Below are positions 26,866 through 36,720 of a DNA stretch of 64,000 nucleotides, in pieces (position 1 is the first letter of the stretch; each line of letters starts with the position of its first letter). The stretch covers positions 1 to 64,000 of the forward strand of contig BQIU01000011.1 of assembly GCA_021603905.1 (NCBI GenBank), written 5' to 3'. Position numbers and translations under genes: made by a program. A model generated the notes under the pieces. The model worked only from the letters and a program-made list of their open reading frames with translations, had not been told where the DNA came from and ran no database searches. This DNA comes from Nitrospirales bacterium (GTDB lineage Bacteria; Nitrospirota; Nitrospiria; Nitrospirales; UBA8639).

Positions 26866-27744
26866 TCATTCGTCACCGAGATACCGTTTCGTAATCTCCC
26901 CATACACGTCAATGCGGCGATCGCGGAGGAATGGCCAATTTCTACGAGTTTCTTCAATTCGTTTTAAGTCGATATCGACAAGCAGCACTTCTTCTTTTTC
27001 GACAGAGGCTTGAGCTAGAATCACTCCAAACGGATCACAGACAAAGGAACTACCCCAAAACTCGATTCCATCTCCACCTTCTGACTGAATCTCATGACCG
27101 ACCCGATTCACTGAGACGACAAATACTCCATTGGCTATCGCATGGCTTCGCTGAATGGTGATCCACGCCTCACGTTGCGCGGTGCCCTCTTGCGTCTTCT
27201 CAGCAGGATGCCAACCAATCGCTGTGGGATAGACCAGCAACTCTGCCCCTTGCAATGCCGTTAGCCTCGCTGCCTCAGGATACCATTGATCCCAACAGAT
27301 CAACGGACCGATGGTAGCATAAGATGTCTTAATGGCTTGAAAGCCTTTATCCCCCGGCGTGAAATAAAACTTTTCATAATAGGCTGGATCGTCGGGAATA
27401 TGCATTTTACGATACAGACCTGAAATTTCACCTTTTTCATTCATCACAACGAGCGAATTATGATACACCCCCGCTGCTCGCCGTTCGAACAGTGGAACCA
27501 AAATGCTCAATTTTTTCTCTTTGGCGATTTTACCCAACACCTCTGTCGTCGGACCAGGAATCGATTCGGCTAAATCAAAGAGAGCAGCATCTTCGCGCTG
27601 ACAGAAGTACTGCGAACGGAACAGCTCTGGTAAACAGACAATGCACGCACCGCCACGCTCAGCTTCTTCGATATGAGAAACAGCTTGCGCCACATTCTCC
27701 GATGGATTCGGAGAGCAGGACATTTGAATGAGTCCAATTTTCAT
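26866..27744 (-). CDS. aguB: N-carbamoylputrescine amidase
   Basis: A 292-residue nitrilase-superfamily enzyme starting MKIGLIQMSCSPNP; an in-frame ATG 33 bases earlier adds an unlikely charged leader. The catalytic triad is visible: Glu in CLPELFRSQYFCQ, Lys in YRKMHIPDDP, and Cys in PLICWDQWYPEAARL. The motif FRSQYFCQREDAALFDLAE is typical of the AguB/plant-type amidase. It hydrolyses N-carbamoylputrescine to putrescine, carbon dioxide and ammonia. The agmatine deiminase gene follows on the same strand after about 200 bases holding two REP-like repeats, so the two make an agmatine-to-putrescine route. Confidence 0.9.
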   Translation of the reverse strand: MKIGLIQMSCSPNPSENVAQAVSHIEEAERGGACIVCLPELFRSQYFCQREDAALFDLAESIPGPTTEVLGKIAKEKKLSILVPLFERRAAGVYHNSLVVMNEKGEISGLYRKMHIPDDPAYYEKFYFTPGDKGFQAIKTSYATIGPLICWDQWYPEAARLTALQGAELLVYPTAIGWHPAEKTQEGTAQREAWITIQRSHAIANGVFVVSVNRVGHEIQSEGGDGIEFWGSSFVCDPFGVILAQASVEKEEVLLVDIDLKRIEETRRNWPFLRDRRIDVYGEITKRYLGDE

Positions 27745-27834
27745 CACTCCGTCATATCCTTTTTCAACCCTTCTCAAAATATATTTTCACAATAAGGGAA
27801 AGCACAAAAAAGAAAAAGGGAAAGTCATCGATGC

Positions 27835-29229
27835 CTATGAGTCATGCACGGCTGGAGATGGAACAGTCTCAGCTTCTTCGGCATGTATCAATCGAGGGGT
27901 TGCCAGATCTTGCGGCAAACGACCATTGAGTGCAAGGGATCGCAGGGTGACATCTTCGAGAGCGTCTTCGACAGCATCATCTCTTCGTCGTAACATTTGG
28001 CCGACTTCCTTCATATCATCATTAGAAAAGAGAGCACAGGCTTGATCTTGAGCACGAACTAAATCAAGAATTTCTACAACTGATACTTGCTCCGGAGGCC
28101 GCCCGAGTGTGACACCAATCGGCTCTACGGTCCTCACAAGTATTCCTCCCTCAATAAGCAGCTTCGTGGCATCTTCTACCACCGAAAGCGGAACGTTCAA
28201 GGCCTGTGCAAGACGCCACTCTTCCAATGGAGGTGAACCCCCAAAATACCGACGGGTGATCTGTAGCAGAATGGCTAGAGCAGCATGTTCACGAAACGTA
28301 TGCGTGTTCTGTCGCCACCGTAACTGCATCAGATACGCCGATGGATGTTGATGGTAATAGGCAACTTGCGCCCCTGCCAAGACGATGAGCCATCCGACAT
28401 AGAGCCAGATCAGGAAGAGAATGAGCACCGCAAAACTGGAATAGATTGCACTGTAGTTCCCTGAACTGGCGACGGTTTTGGCAAAAACCAGTCCAGCTAA
28501 TTGCCACAGTACCCCGGCCGTTACCCCACCCATCAATGCTGACTTCAAATTCACAGTTGTGTAAGGAACAAATTTATAGAGAAAGGTAAACACAAAACAG
28601 ATGAAAACAAATGGCAACAGCTTTGTCGCCCAGACCATTAGGTACCCGAAGGGCTGAATTGAGACGACTTGTTGCACAAGCCAATGACTTTGTGCCGATG
28701 CCGTCAATCCAAATGCCGTAAACACAAAAACAGGACCGACGAGCACGACACTAAGATAATCGGTAAATTGACGAGCAAACGGACGACCTTGCTGAACACG
28801 CCAGACCGAGTTCAAGGCTTCTTCGATTTTCGCGATTAAGGAATACGTCGTATAGAAAAGCCCTGCGATACCGACAGCCCCCAACACTCCGACCTCTAGA
28901 TTGTCAATAAACCCAATAATATTGCGAGTAATCTCACTACCTTTATCACCTAACGGCTCTAACGCATGCCCAAGAATTGGTTCAATTTCTTGATGAACTC
29001 CAAACGCTTTCAGCACTGAAAACATCACGGCTAAAAACGGCACGATGGACAGTAAGGTAGTGTAGACAAGACTCGTCGCGCGAATACTGAGAACACTTTC
29101 CTTGAATTCCCAGGCAGCCACGAACATCAGGCGCAAGAAACTAACCCAATATCGTTGGAGCGGCTCCAGATTTTCGAGATTGGTTTCCCACAAATCCCGC
29201 TGGCAATATTCAATGGATCGTTGGATCAT
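27835..29229 (-). CDS. YihY/BrkB-family membrane protein with C-terminal winged-helix-like domain
   Basis: A 464-residue protein. The N-terminal 300 residues carry six membrane segments of the YihY family (formerly annotated RNase BN), with SIRATSLVYTTLLSIVPFLAVMFS, LGAVGIAGLFYTTYSLI and GWLIVLAGAQVAYYHQH as landmark stretches. The C-terminal 150 residues are soluble. They look like the winged-helix region seen in some members (AILLQITRRYFGGSPPLEEWRLAQALNVPLSVVEDATKLLIEGGILV) followed by an acidic tail. The molecular function is not established; the older RNase assignment is not supported. It is transcribed alone. Confidence 0.85.
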   Translation of the reverse strand: MIQRSIEYCQRDLWETNLENLEPLQRYWVSFLRLMFVAAWEFKESVLSIRATSLVYTTLLSIVPFLAVMFSVLKAFGVHQEIEPILGHALEPLGDKGSEITRNIIGFIDNLEVGVLGAVGIAGLFYTTYSLIAKIEEALNSVWRVQQGRPFARQFTDYLSVVLVGPVFVFTAFGLTASAQSHWLVQQVVSIQPFGYLMVWATKLLPFVFICFVFTFLYKFVPYTTVNLKSALMGGVTAGVLWQLAGLVFAKTVASSGNYSAIYSSFAVLILFLIWLYVGWLIVLAGAQVAYYHQHPSAYLMQLRWRQNTHTFREHAALAILLQITRRYFGGSPPLEEWRLAQALNVPLSVVEDATKLLIEGGILVRTVEPIGVTLGRPPEQVSVVEILDLVRAQDQACALFSNDDMKEVGQMLRRRDDAVEDALEDVTLRSLALNGRLPQDLATPRLIHAEEAETVPSPAVHDS

Positions 29230-29540
29230 GCTAAGCCTTTCTCATCATATCAAGCACCTAGCGTAACTCGCATGCGGCAAAATGTCTATACAAGAGCCTA
29301 AGCATATTTCTTTAAATAATATGAACATCTCCGTTCATCAATATTATGCATGACGTTGGCATTCTCTTTGAAATAAACGTAACACTCAAGAGCTATGCTC
29401 ATGCACAGGTCCCAAAAACTTCAAAGTACAAATTCTAAAGAAGTTCAGGAAAACAACAATTCGACTTCCTTATTTTTCTCATAATGAATACAGAGTTAAA
29501 CGAGTCGAACCGGCGAGTTCCCCTCACACACTCTCGTTGG
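29230..29540. other. Intergenic region upstream of the YihY gene
   Basis: No gene seen. It is the promoter area of the leftward membrane protein gene and is bounded on the right by a terminator for the pilin gene. Confidence 0.4.
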
Positions 29541-29587
29541 CCCCAAAACAAAGAGCCGTCTCAATCACGAAGGATTCAGACGGCTTG
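29541..29587 (-). terminator. Terminator after the orphan Flp pilin gene
   Basis: AGCCGTCT and AGACGGCT form an 8-bp stem with partial pairing inside the loop. Reading leftward, the stem is followed by CTTTGTTTTGGGG. It is about 70 bases past the pilin stop codon. Confidence 0.7.
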
Positions 29588-29659
29588 TTGAGGATATAGT
29601 GCTCTCTTAAATAGACTCAGGACTTCCTCTAATTCAACGATAAACGGCCAGGACGTGGG

Positions 29660-29830
29660 TTATTGGGCTGCTACCATTGAAGCAGAAATCGTATTGAGGG
29701 TCGTCCCAATCACATTACCGAGCGTCGTAACCGACCCAATAATCACGGCGCTAATCAAGGCTGCCAATAAGCCATATTCCATAGCCGTCGCACCGTCTTC
29801 GTCGTTGATGAAGGTCATGATGGGGTTCAT
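29660..29830 (-). CDS. flp: Flp/Fap-type pilin (distal copy)
   Basis: A 56-residue pilin starting MNPIMTFINDEDGATAMEYG with AGGAGAT upstream. A longer upstream in-frame extension has no supporting features. The prepilin peptidase site is G/ATAMEYG, with the conserved Glu and Tyr after cleavage, followed by the hydrophobic assembly helix LLAALISAVIIGSVTTLGNVIG. It closely resembles the two pilins at 43.3 and 43.8 kb but has Ser-Val where they have Ala-Val in the helix, and a different tail. It lies about 830 bases beyond the TadD-like gene, with its own terminator, so it is probably a separate transcript. Confidence 0.92.
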   Translation of the reverse strand: MNPIMTFINDEDGATAMEYGLLAALISAVIIGSVTTLGNVIGTTLNTISASMVAAQ

Positions 29831-30659
29831 GGGGGATCTCCTTTGTGAAAGTTGGTAAAGACTGTGAATGTCGTTGTCGTGATTCGCGTTCATACTGTCT
29901 ACTAAAGCAAACGCAATGCCACCGCCCCGCACCAGTCCTTTCGATATCCACTCGTTGCCGTTAGACTCAACTGTTGTCCGTCCAACGCTGTTACCGGCAA
30001 ACACGCACATGCCCGGCACCTCTGTCCATGTCAACTTGCATGACAGTGGTTCACCAACAAGCCTCACGAAATCCGACAACCGCACGACAACCGTCATCAA
30101 GCTGCAGAATTCCGAATGATTGTCGTTTGTTTTCACGTGGAGAAGAGAAGGGGGAGGATTGTCAACTCCTGACCCAACTGGAACCAACCCTTCAAAAGCG
30201 ACAAGAGTCAGAGTCATTGAGAAGCAACGGGTAGCGTTAACACTCCCGACAGGCCACAGGAGTCGTCACGTGGAATTGTCAGACTCCCTCAGTAAGCCTG
30301 GGCTGAGAATATCTTGTCCTCAAACGTGTTTGCGAAAATGGACAGTGAAGACTCACTATCACGAACTTTGGTTGTAAGACTATGAGTTATAATGTTGTGG
30401 ACGTATTCATTAGGTGTCTTTCAAGCAAGTGCACATAAGGGAAGGATAAGCACTGGAGGAAAATGAATTCGACACAATTCTCTTCAGAATTTCACCATAA
30501 ACATTAATGTAAAATTATACGCGAGGATTTACTATTCTGGGCGGTTCTACTTCGAACTGAGCTTGAGAGAGAAAATCTAAGGGTATAGCGAGATGAAAAC
30601 AAGGAGAGAATGCGTTAGATCTCATGCCTGAGCAGGCATGAGATCAGACATCTCATTTC
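29831..30659. other. Spacer between pilin and TadD-like gene
   Basis: No convincing gene is present on either strand. It contains a perfect palindrome at 30618-30645 near the right end. A minimal frame of 14 codons with a good ribosome binding site begins at 30463 on the plus strand but has no recognised role. The pilin promoter should lie in the left half. Confidence 0.4.
30618..30645. repeat. Perfect inverted repeat after the TadD-like gene
   Basis: GATCTCATGCC TGAGCA GGCATGAGATC, a perfect 11-bp stem 15 bases past the stop codon of the leftward TPR gene. No T-run follows, so it could be a transcript-stabilising hairpin or a factor-assisted terminator. Confidence 0.6.
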
Positions 30660-31691
30660 TTAGAGACAACTTCCTTGTTGAAGTTTGACAGCGCGCCGCT
30701 TGAAAGGAGATAGTTTGGAAAGTTCTTTCTTTGCCAGAGTGAGATTTTTTTGTGCTTTTTCATAGAACGTCGTTTGCGCACTGACTGCGTTCTCAAAGCA
30801 CTTCAACGCACGAGCTGTTTGCTTTTCTTCTAAAAAAAGAAGTCCGAGATTGTTATATGCTTTAGGAGCATCAAGCCCTCGTTGAAACGCATCGTAAGAC
30901 GATGAATATTGACCAATTTTTGCGTAGGTCATTCCAATATTATTCCAAACTTTTGAGTTATTCGGATTGATATGAATGGCCTGTTGAAAAATATCAATTG
31001 CTTTACCGTATTCCTTGTTAAGAAAATGTGCCATGCCGAGATTATTCAGAACATGAGGTTCATTTGGTTTAATGAGAAGAGCGTGTTGATAGTGATCCAT
31101 AGCCGTAGAATGCCGAGATTGACGATCAGCAATGATGCCTAGAAAATTATGGGCACGCCACAACTGACTATCGAACACCAGCGCTTGCTGAAATTCAAGT
31201 TCAGCTTCTGCATCTTTATCCATTCGTAAAAGAGCCTGCCCCATGCCTTCGTATGCCAACGCATGGTTGAAATCATAATCTAGAATTTCATGATACCGCT
31301 CATAAGCCTTCTCAGCCTTTCCATGTTGAAGATAGACCTGCGCAGCCTTATATCGGGCAGATACCCGTGATGGTTCTAGTTTCAATGATGCTTCATATTG
31401 CACCGCCGCAAGAACAAATTTCCCCTGCTTCATATGTGAATCACCAAACTGCTCATACTCTTCCGGTGTATATTCATTGATATCCACCTTACTGACACTC
31501 TCATCAAACGGGAGCCCTGCCTTTTGACGTTCCAGGACCGGCTGATAGTGCTCGTCTTGCATTTCAAAGAGTGAATCAGACGCGCACCCAGATAGGAAAA
31601 GCAGACATCCCAACGACACGAACGCAGTCCGTATTGACGGAAAATTCTGTCTTCTATGATGGTCTAGCTGTTTTCTGTTTCGGCCTTTCAT
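30660..31691 (-). CDS. tadD: TadD-like TPR lipoprotein of the Tad pilus locus
   Basis: About 343 residues with a long charged n-region, a hydrophobic segment and lipobox LFLSGC, so a lipoprotein. Residues from about 80 on form six to seven TPR units (YGKAIDIFQQAIHINPNNSKVWNNIGMTYAKIG is spread over two). TadD lipoproteins are needed for Tad pilus biogenesis, possibly as secretin pilotins or scaffolds. The start is uncertain: an ATG at 31754 overlaps the tadC stop as TAATG with a GGGAGGGGG upstream, which would add 21 residues and favours translational coupling. It is the last gene of the core operon. Confidence 0.85.
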   Translation of the reverse strand: MKGRNRKQLDHHRRQNFPSIRTAFVSLGCLLFLSGCASDSLFEMQDEHYQPVLERQKAGLPFDESVSKVDINEYTPEEYEQFGDSHMKQGKFVLAAVQYEASLKLEPSRVSARYKAAQVYLQHGKAEKAYERYHEILDYDFNHALAYEGMGQALLRMDKDAEAELEFQQALVFDSQLWRAHNFLGIIADRQSRHSTAMDHYQHALLIKPNEPHVLNNLGMAHFLNKEYGKAIDIFQQAIHINPNNSKVWNNIGMTYAKIGQYSSSYDAFQRGLDAPKAYNNLGLLFLEEKQTARALKCFENAVSAQTTFYEKAQKNLTLAKKELSKLSPFKRRAVKLQQGSCL

Positions 31692-31753
31692 GATCCCACC
31701 GACCTTTCTTACGTATCTATGCCTGTAATAAGTTAAAGATAGTGCGTGTTTCA

Positions 31754-32707
31754 TTATCCCCCTCCCATGGCGGGGAAGACTTTTTTCATAAGGAGAATGA
31801 CGCCTGGCCCCATAATCACGATCAAGAGCGCTGGAAAAATGCACAGAATGAGTGGCCCCATCAATTTCACCGGTAATTTGGCGGCCATTTCTTCGGCCTT
31901 CAAGCGACGGTTCATTCTCATAGAATCAGAATGGACTCGTAAGGCTTGTCCAATACTGGTTCCAAATCGATCGGTTTGAATCAGCAATGCGACAAGACTA
32001 CGGATTTCATCCACATCGGTCCGTGCATTTAAATTTCTGAGGGCTTGTTCCCGTGTGAGACCCGCACGCAATTCCAAGCTTAAAATTTGAAATTCCTCGC
32101 CAAGATCCTTATGCCCGATACTAATTTCTTCTCCAACCCTCGCGATAGCTTGATCAAGACCGAGACCGGCCTCAACACAAACGACCATTAAGTCTAAGGC
32201 ATCAGGAAAGCCATCGAGAATACGTTCCCGACGCTTTTGGACAGAGGTAGAGAGCCACAATTGGGGTGCATAGAATCCAACAATGGCTGACCCGACCATC
32301 CCACCGATAAAATACGACATCGGTTTATTTTTGGTTAAATCCGAACCAAATAGAAAAAATATCCCAAGGCAAATCAACATCAAAAGTATTTTCGTTCCAA
32401 GAAAGATAATGGGCGCGCGCGAACTCCTGTAGCCTGCAGAAACTAACGTCTTGCGAAGTCTTGACGTTTCAGCCTGATCCTTGGGCTTGTTGACTTGTCC
32501 TAACTTCTCCAAGAGATGAAGCATTTGCGCCTTGAGGTACCCAAAACCTTCATCTTGCTTGACATCTTCTTTTGCTTTGGTCTTCCCTTTAACCCGTTCA
32601 CCCCACTCTTTCGCATGCTGTCGAGATTGGAAAAGAGCAAAGCCCCCTACCATGAGCACTAACATACCCACAAATACCAACCCACTGATAACTAATGCCA
32701 TTTCCAT
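31754..32707 (-). CDS. tadC: Tad pilus inner-membrane platform protein TadC
   Basis: A 317-residue T2SSF-family protein. A membrane segment at residues 5-27 is followed by a cytoplasmic stretch, a second hydrophobic pair (about 100-145), and the T2SSF domain (GFPDALDLMVVCVEAGLGLDQAIARVGEEI). The protein ends with a long helix (LILCIFPALLIVIMGPGVILLM). TadB and TadC form the inner-membrane platform on which the ATPase TadA acts. The gene starts ten bases after the tadB stop, as expected for one transcript. Confidence 0.92.
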   Translation of the reverse strand: MEMALVISGLVFVGMLVLMVGGFALFQSRQHAKEWGERVKGKTKAKEDVKQDEGFGYLKAQMLHLLEKLGQVNKPKDQAETSRLRKTLVSAGYRSSRAPIIFLGTKILLMLICLGIFFLFGSDLTKNKPMSYFIGGMVGSAIVGFYAPQLWLSTSVQKRRERILDGFPDALDLMVVCVEAGLGLDQAIARVGEEISIGHKDLGEEFQILSLELRAGLTREQALRNLNARTDVDEIRSLVALLIQTDRFGTSIGQALRVHSDSMRMNRRLKAEEMAAKLPVKLMGPLILCIFPALLIVIMGPGVILLMKKVFPAMGGG

Positions 32708-32717
32708 AGTATGCCTA

Positions 32718-33695
32718 TTAGGTCTTGATATTGATCATCCGTTTAATGACCACACCGCCAATCATCATCCAGACGATCGCCACAGCTAACATCATTTGTC
32801 CGGTTGGATCACTGTACAAAGGATCCATGTATTCAGGATTAATCCAGGAAAGTCCAAAGAGCAAGACAATCGGCAACGCCATCAGAACAATGGCCGACCA
32901 TTTCCCTTCAGCCGATAAGGCTTGGACTCTTCCCAGAAGCTCAAATCGTAATCGAATCAATCGACTAATGGCTTCAATAATTTCTGCCAAATTTCCGCCA
33001 GTTTCTCGCTGAACAATCAATGCTGTCACAAAAAACTTTAAATCCACACATTCAATGCGTTTCGAAAGACTTTTTAAGGCTTCTGGAATTTCAATCCCAT
33101 ACGAAATTTCTTCGACCGCCCTCCCCATTTCCGGTCCAATCGGATCAGGAAATTCATCGCCGACCATTTTCATTCCAACGGAAAAAGCATGACCAGCTCG
33201 TAATGCTCTTGCCATTAAATCTAACGCATCGGGTAACTGCTGTTGAAATACCAAAAATCGGCTTTTCCGTTTCCAGCGCATGTACATATATGGGAGAAAT
33301 AATCCAACCATTCCACAGCCTAACATCCCAAGAACTCCCAAGTGATAGAGAGCAGCCGCCACAGCCGCGAATGCCGCCGTGACAAATGAGATTAAGACAA
33401 ACACACTAAGAGGCATGTGACTATTGGATTGAATCAACAACGTTTCGATTGCTGAAAGACTTGTCACTTTCGCCAACAGAATATTGAGCCATTGCACATT
33501 GCCCGTCGCCCGTTGTCGAATAACATTCGCTTGCTGTAGCTGCTCGTGGCCTGACGCCTTGGGTTTTCCCGAGTTTCGCAATCGTCGTTTGATTTTTTTG
33601 GTTCTCGGACTAATATACGTATGATAGATATGAAATCCACCTTCAAGAAACAGAATGATGCTGACGAATATCCCGATGCTAATGAAAATCGTCAT
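32718..33695 (-). CDS. tadB: Tad pilus inner-membrane platform protein TadB
   Basis: A 325-residue T2SSF-family protein with an N-terminal membrane segment, a basic loop (RTKKIKRRLRNSG), a central hydrophobic pair and the domain QLPDALDLMARALRAGHAFSVGMKMVGDEFPDPIG. The C-terminal half has ALIVQRETGGNLAEIIEAISRLIR, the usual T2SSF signature, and two final membrane helices. It pairs with TadC. It starts 45 bases after the tadA stop. Confidence 0.92.
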   Translation of the reverse strand: MTIFISIGIFVSIILFLEGGFHIYHTYISPRTKKIKRRLRNSGKPKASGHEQLQQANVIRQRATGNVQWLNILLAKVTSLSAIETLLIQSNSHMPLSVFVLISFVTAAFAAVAAALYHLGVLGMLGCGMVGLFLPYMYMRWKRKSRFLVFQQQLPDALDLMARALRAGHAFSVGMKMVGDEFPDPIGPEMGRAVEEISYGIEIPEALKSLSKRIECVDLKFFVTALIVQRETGGNLAEIIEAISRLIRLRFELLGRVQALSAEGKWSAIVLMALPIVLLFGLSWINPEYMDPLYSDPTGQMMLAVAIVWMMIGGVVIKRMINIKT

Positions 33696-33740
33696 CTCAA
33701 TTCTGGCTCCTCACCAAACGGTGCCCACTCCATCACTCCG

Positions 33741-35054
33741 TTATATTTCATACACTTTGGTAGGATCGAAGATTTCCTGATCGATATCAATACCTAAAGC
33801 TTTAAATCGTTCAACAAATTTTGGTCGAACACCGGTCGCCGCAAATTTCCCTTTGACCATACGATTTTCGTCTAACGAGGTTTGATGAAATGAAAAAATC
33901 TCTTGCAAGGTAATAATTTCACCTTCCATACCCGTAATCTCCTGCAGACTCGTCATTTTTCTCGTTCCATCAGACAACCGCGTCATTTGCACCACAACAT
34001 CAAGGGCAGAACTAATGTAATGACGTAACGCCTTGGTCGCCAAATTCAACCCGGCCATGGCTACGAGTGTCTCGACTCGTGTTAACGCATCGCGAGGCGT
34101 GTTCGCATGGATGGTCGTTAACGATCCATCATGGCCAGTATTCATAGCTTGAAGCATGTCCAAGCACTCTCCCGACCGAACCTCTCCAAGGACAATCCGG
34201 TCTGGTCGCATTCTGAGTGTATTCTTGACTAACTCACGTTGCGTCACTTCACCTCGGCCTTCAACGTTTGGAGGTCGAGTTTCCAGTCGCACCACATGGT
34301 CTTGCCGGAGTTGAAGTTCGGCGGAATCTTCGATGGTAATAATACGTTCGTCTGATGGAATAAAACTCGACAAAATATTTAGGATTGTTGTCTTTCCACA
34401 ACCGGTCCCCCCGGCAATCAAGATATTCAGTCTGGCCTCAACAATGCCCTTCAACAATATGGCAATTTCTGGAGTCAGAGATCGTTTTTCCACTAAGTCT
34501 TCAATCTGTAACTTATCTTTAGAGAATTTCCTGATAGATATTGAAGAGCCGTCTAACGCAAGCGGTGGAATGATGGCATTCACCCGGGACCCATCAGATA
34601 ATCGGGCATCAACCATGGGCGAGGACTCATCAACCCGCCGGCCAATGGCTGAGACAATTTTTTCAATAATTTTCCGTAAGTGGGTCTCATCACGGAATTT
34701 AATATCCGTAGGTTGCAGTTTTCCTGCACGTTCCACATATATTTGATCAGCGCGGTTGACCAGAATATCATTCACCGTGGGATCTTGAAGTAATGGTTCC
34801 AATGGTCCAAGCCCCATCACTTCATACTGAATTTCTGTGATCAGTTTTTCCCGTTCACGTGCATTTAAGGGGACGGGTTCTTGTTCTAAAAATTTTTCGA
34901 CTAAGTTACTCAATTCAGCTTTGAGTAAATTTTGATCAAGCGTCGCAACCACGGACAAATCAAGTGCTTCAATGACCTGACGATGTAATCGTCCTTTCAA
35001 ATCTTCGAGGTTGGTTCCACCGGTTCCGACTTGTTCCCACTCAGATGCAATCAT
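33741..35054 (-). CDS. tadA: Tad pilus secretion ATPase TadA (CpaF)
   Basis: A 437-residue cytoplasmic ATPase of the type II/IV secretion superfamily. Walker A is [14 protein letters not shown] near residue 215, the Asp box includes [11 protein letters not shown], Walker B is [12 protein letters not shown] near 290, and the His box is [18 protein letters not shown]. The N-terminal helical domain [20 protein letters not shown] is also typical. TadA powers extension, and in some species retraction, of Flp pili. All catalytic motifs are intact. Confidence 0.95.
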   Translation of the reverse strand: MIASEWEQVGTGGTNLEDLKGRLHRQVIEALDLSVVATLDQNLLKAELSNLVEKFLEQEPVPLNAREREKLITEIQYEVMGLGPLEPLLQDPTVNDILVNRADQIYVERAGKLQPTDIKFRDETHLRKIIEKIVSAIGRRVDESSPMVDARLSDGSRVNAIIPPLALDGSSISIRKFSKDKLQIEDLVEKRSLTPEIAILLKGIVEARLNILIAGGTGCGKTTILNILSSFIPSDERIITIEDSAELQLRQDHVVRLETRPPNVEGRGEVTQRELVKNTLRMRPDRIVLGEVRSGECLDMLQAMNTGHDGSLTTIHANTPRDALTRVETLVAMAGLNLATKALRHYISSALDVVVQMTRLSDGTRKMTSLQEITGMEGEIITLQEIFSFHQTSLDENRMVKGKFAATGVRPKFVERFKALGIDIDQEIFDPTKVYEI

Positions 35055-35090
35055 CGTTCGTTCACACCTTTAATATTGAATAAGAAATGG

Positions 35091-36338
35091 TTAGGCTGTC
35101 GCTGCACTCTGTTGAGTCCGCTTCCCTTTGGCGGACTTCATCCAATTTCCCCAAAAAGAACTACTCTGAGGTTCTGGAGCGTGATCAAGGAATGAGGCAG
35201 CTAACCGTTGATATGTTTTGGTCAACGGTGATCGAGGGGCAATCATCACGACTGGCTTTCCACTATTAATCGCGTTACTCGAAGAAGCATAGTCATTGGG
35301 CAGTAGCCAGTTGGCTTCCTGTTTCAATATATCCTTCGTTTCAGTTAAGACGTCTTTTTCATGAGGAAGATACCGGGTAATGAGTAAATCAATTTTACTT
35401 TGCGGAACGCCGGAACCTCGCAGTAATTCGAGGATGCGTTTTGTTCGATGCACAACAGGAACCATCAAACTTGAGACCACCATAATACTCGAAGATAATT
35501 CCAAGGCTTTTTTGGTTGTCAAATCTAAGACATGCCCGCAATCAATGACCACAAATTCGAACATCGACTGAAGAAGCTTGATCGTTGGCTCAATACAGTC
35601 TGGATTCAGTCGTCCTGCACTCAAATCATCGTACCCGGAGGGCAACACATGAACTCCAGATTCATGTTTAGTTAAGACGCTCGCAAGAAAGGCTAAATCC
35701 ACACGTGTGAGATCAGCGGCGATATCTCGAAAACTATGAGCCGTCGGTAAATCAAGGTACAGGGGAATATCTCCACCATGTTGATTCACATCCACCAACA
35801 CGACAGCAGGCTTTTTGGCACTCAGATGAAGACTCGCCGCAAGATTCACGGCAACACTGGTTGTTCCCGTCCCCCCTTTTCCACCAAATAACGTAATCAC
35901 CTTCCCCGCCTGTTTTTTCCCTTCATATGCCGTTTCACTATTCCGAGTTGTGAAACGTTCTAATGCTGCCTTCACTTCATCCGGTTGAATGGGTTGCGTC
36001 AAAAACTCCTTCATGCCAGCCCGTAGCGCTTCCAACAAGAGTGTCGAATCAGTTTTGGCTGACGTCAGAAAAATTTCAGTCCCTTTAGCTGAACTCAAGA
36101 CTGTCTTGACCAGAGAAAACGTTTTTTCTGAATCCTCATCTATTTCAAGAACAAGGAGATCAGGAACCTGAGTGTCGCCCTGTGGCTTAAGACGAAAGCC
36201 GGCATCAGCACGGATCTGATCTTCAATGATTTTTTTGACTTCTGGTACCGTGATCGATACTTCAACGACTTTGACATCCGACGAAGACTCTGAGCCGCTC
36301 ACACCGACACGTGTTGGCTTCCAGCTAGACTCACTCAT
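35091..36338 (-). CDS. tadZ: TadZ/CpaE-type localisation ATPase
   Basis: A 415-residue protein with an N-terminal receiver-like domain (about 20-140, VPDLLVLEIDEDSEKTFSLV, no clear phosphoacceptor in a canonical setting) and a ParA/MinD-type domain. The P-loop GGKGGTGTTSVAVNLA keeps the signature Lys of KGG but has Thr where MinD has the Walker Lys, the deviation expected for TadZ proteins. A later DVNQHGGDIPLYLDL segment matches the switch region. TadZ places the Tad apparatus at the cell pole. Its start codon overlaps the stop of the small lipoprotein gene (ATGA). Confidence 0.92.
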   Translation of the reverse strand: MSESSWKPTRVGVSGSESSSDVKVVEVSITVPEVKKIIEDQIRADAGFRLKPQGDTQVPDLLVLEIDEDSEKTFSLVKTVLSSAKGTEIFLTSAKTDSTLLLEALRAGMKEFLTQPIQPDEVKAALERFTTRNSETAYEGKKQAGKVITLFGGKGGTGTTSVAVNLAASLHLSAKKPAVVLVDVNQHGGDIPLYLDLPTAHSFRDIAADLTRVDLAFLASVLTKHESGVHVLPSGYDDLSAGRLNPDCIEPTIKLLQSMFEFVVIDCGHVLDLTTKKALELSSSIMVVSSLMVPVVHRTKRILELLRGSGVPQSKIDLLITRYLPHEKDVLTETKDILKQEANWLLPNDYASSSNAINSGKPVVMIAPRSPLTKTYQRLAASFLDHAPEPQSSSFWGNWMKSAKGKRTQQSAATA

Positions 36339-36697
36339 TTGCTACCTCCACCAGACGATCCAGTTTTAAATGGAGGGGAAGAATAACCTTTACGATAGAG
36401 TTCTATCGATTTGTATGTCGCAGTCCCATCTTTCCCTGTGACGACATCGAGATTTTTTGATGCATCAGGGTTCAGAATTTGATTGTCTCTTGCGGCTTGA
36501 AACGCATCGCCGTAATGCTCACTTAAATGAACAGGTTGCGGCGCGTACGGATACATGACTTGATCAGCTTTCCCCATATCACGAATTTTCCGGCCGTCCT
36601 CATTCGACATAATGGGCCAGAGTTGACACCCGGAGATGCCAGCCATCAGCACCACACTCACGACAAGATAGATTACTCGACTCAAGACGTTCCTCAT
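36335..36697 (-). CDS. Small lipoprotein of the Tad locus (CpaD/RcpB position)
   Basis: A 120-residue precursor with lipobox AGISGC (Cys24). The mature part contains NPDASKNLDVVTGKDGTATYKSIELYRKGY, a pattern resembling the CpaD-type outer-membrane lipoproteins, and a Gly/Ser-rich tail. CpaD/RcpB proteins assist the secretin. The gene lies between the secretin and tadZ, where cpaD is found in other Tad loci, and overlaps tadZ by four bases. The protein is shorter than usual CpaD (about 200 residues), so homology is plausible but not certain. Confidence 0.75.
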   Translation of the reverse strand: MRNVLSRVIYLVVSVVLMAGISGCQLWPIMSNEDGRKIRDMGKADQVMYPYAPQPVHLSEHYGDAFQAARDNQILNPDASKNLDVVTGKDGTATYKSIELYRKGYSSPPFKTGSSGGGSK

Positions 36698-36720
36698 GTG
36701 TTTTCCTCTCTATTCACCTG

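Noticed and set aside
27835-29229. Ribonuclease BN
   Set aside because: The old name for YihY-family membrane proteins; true RNase BN is an unrelated metallo-beta-lactamase protein.
29660-30217. 185-residue protein ending in a pilin
   Set aside because: Only the last 56 codons are pilin-like, and a well-placed ribosome binding site precedes that internal ATG; the upstream part is chance extension.
30463-30507. 14-codon frame with a good ribosome binding site as a leader peptide
   Set aside because: No downstream gene on the same strand that it could regulate, so the site is probably coincidental.
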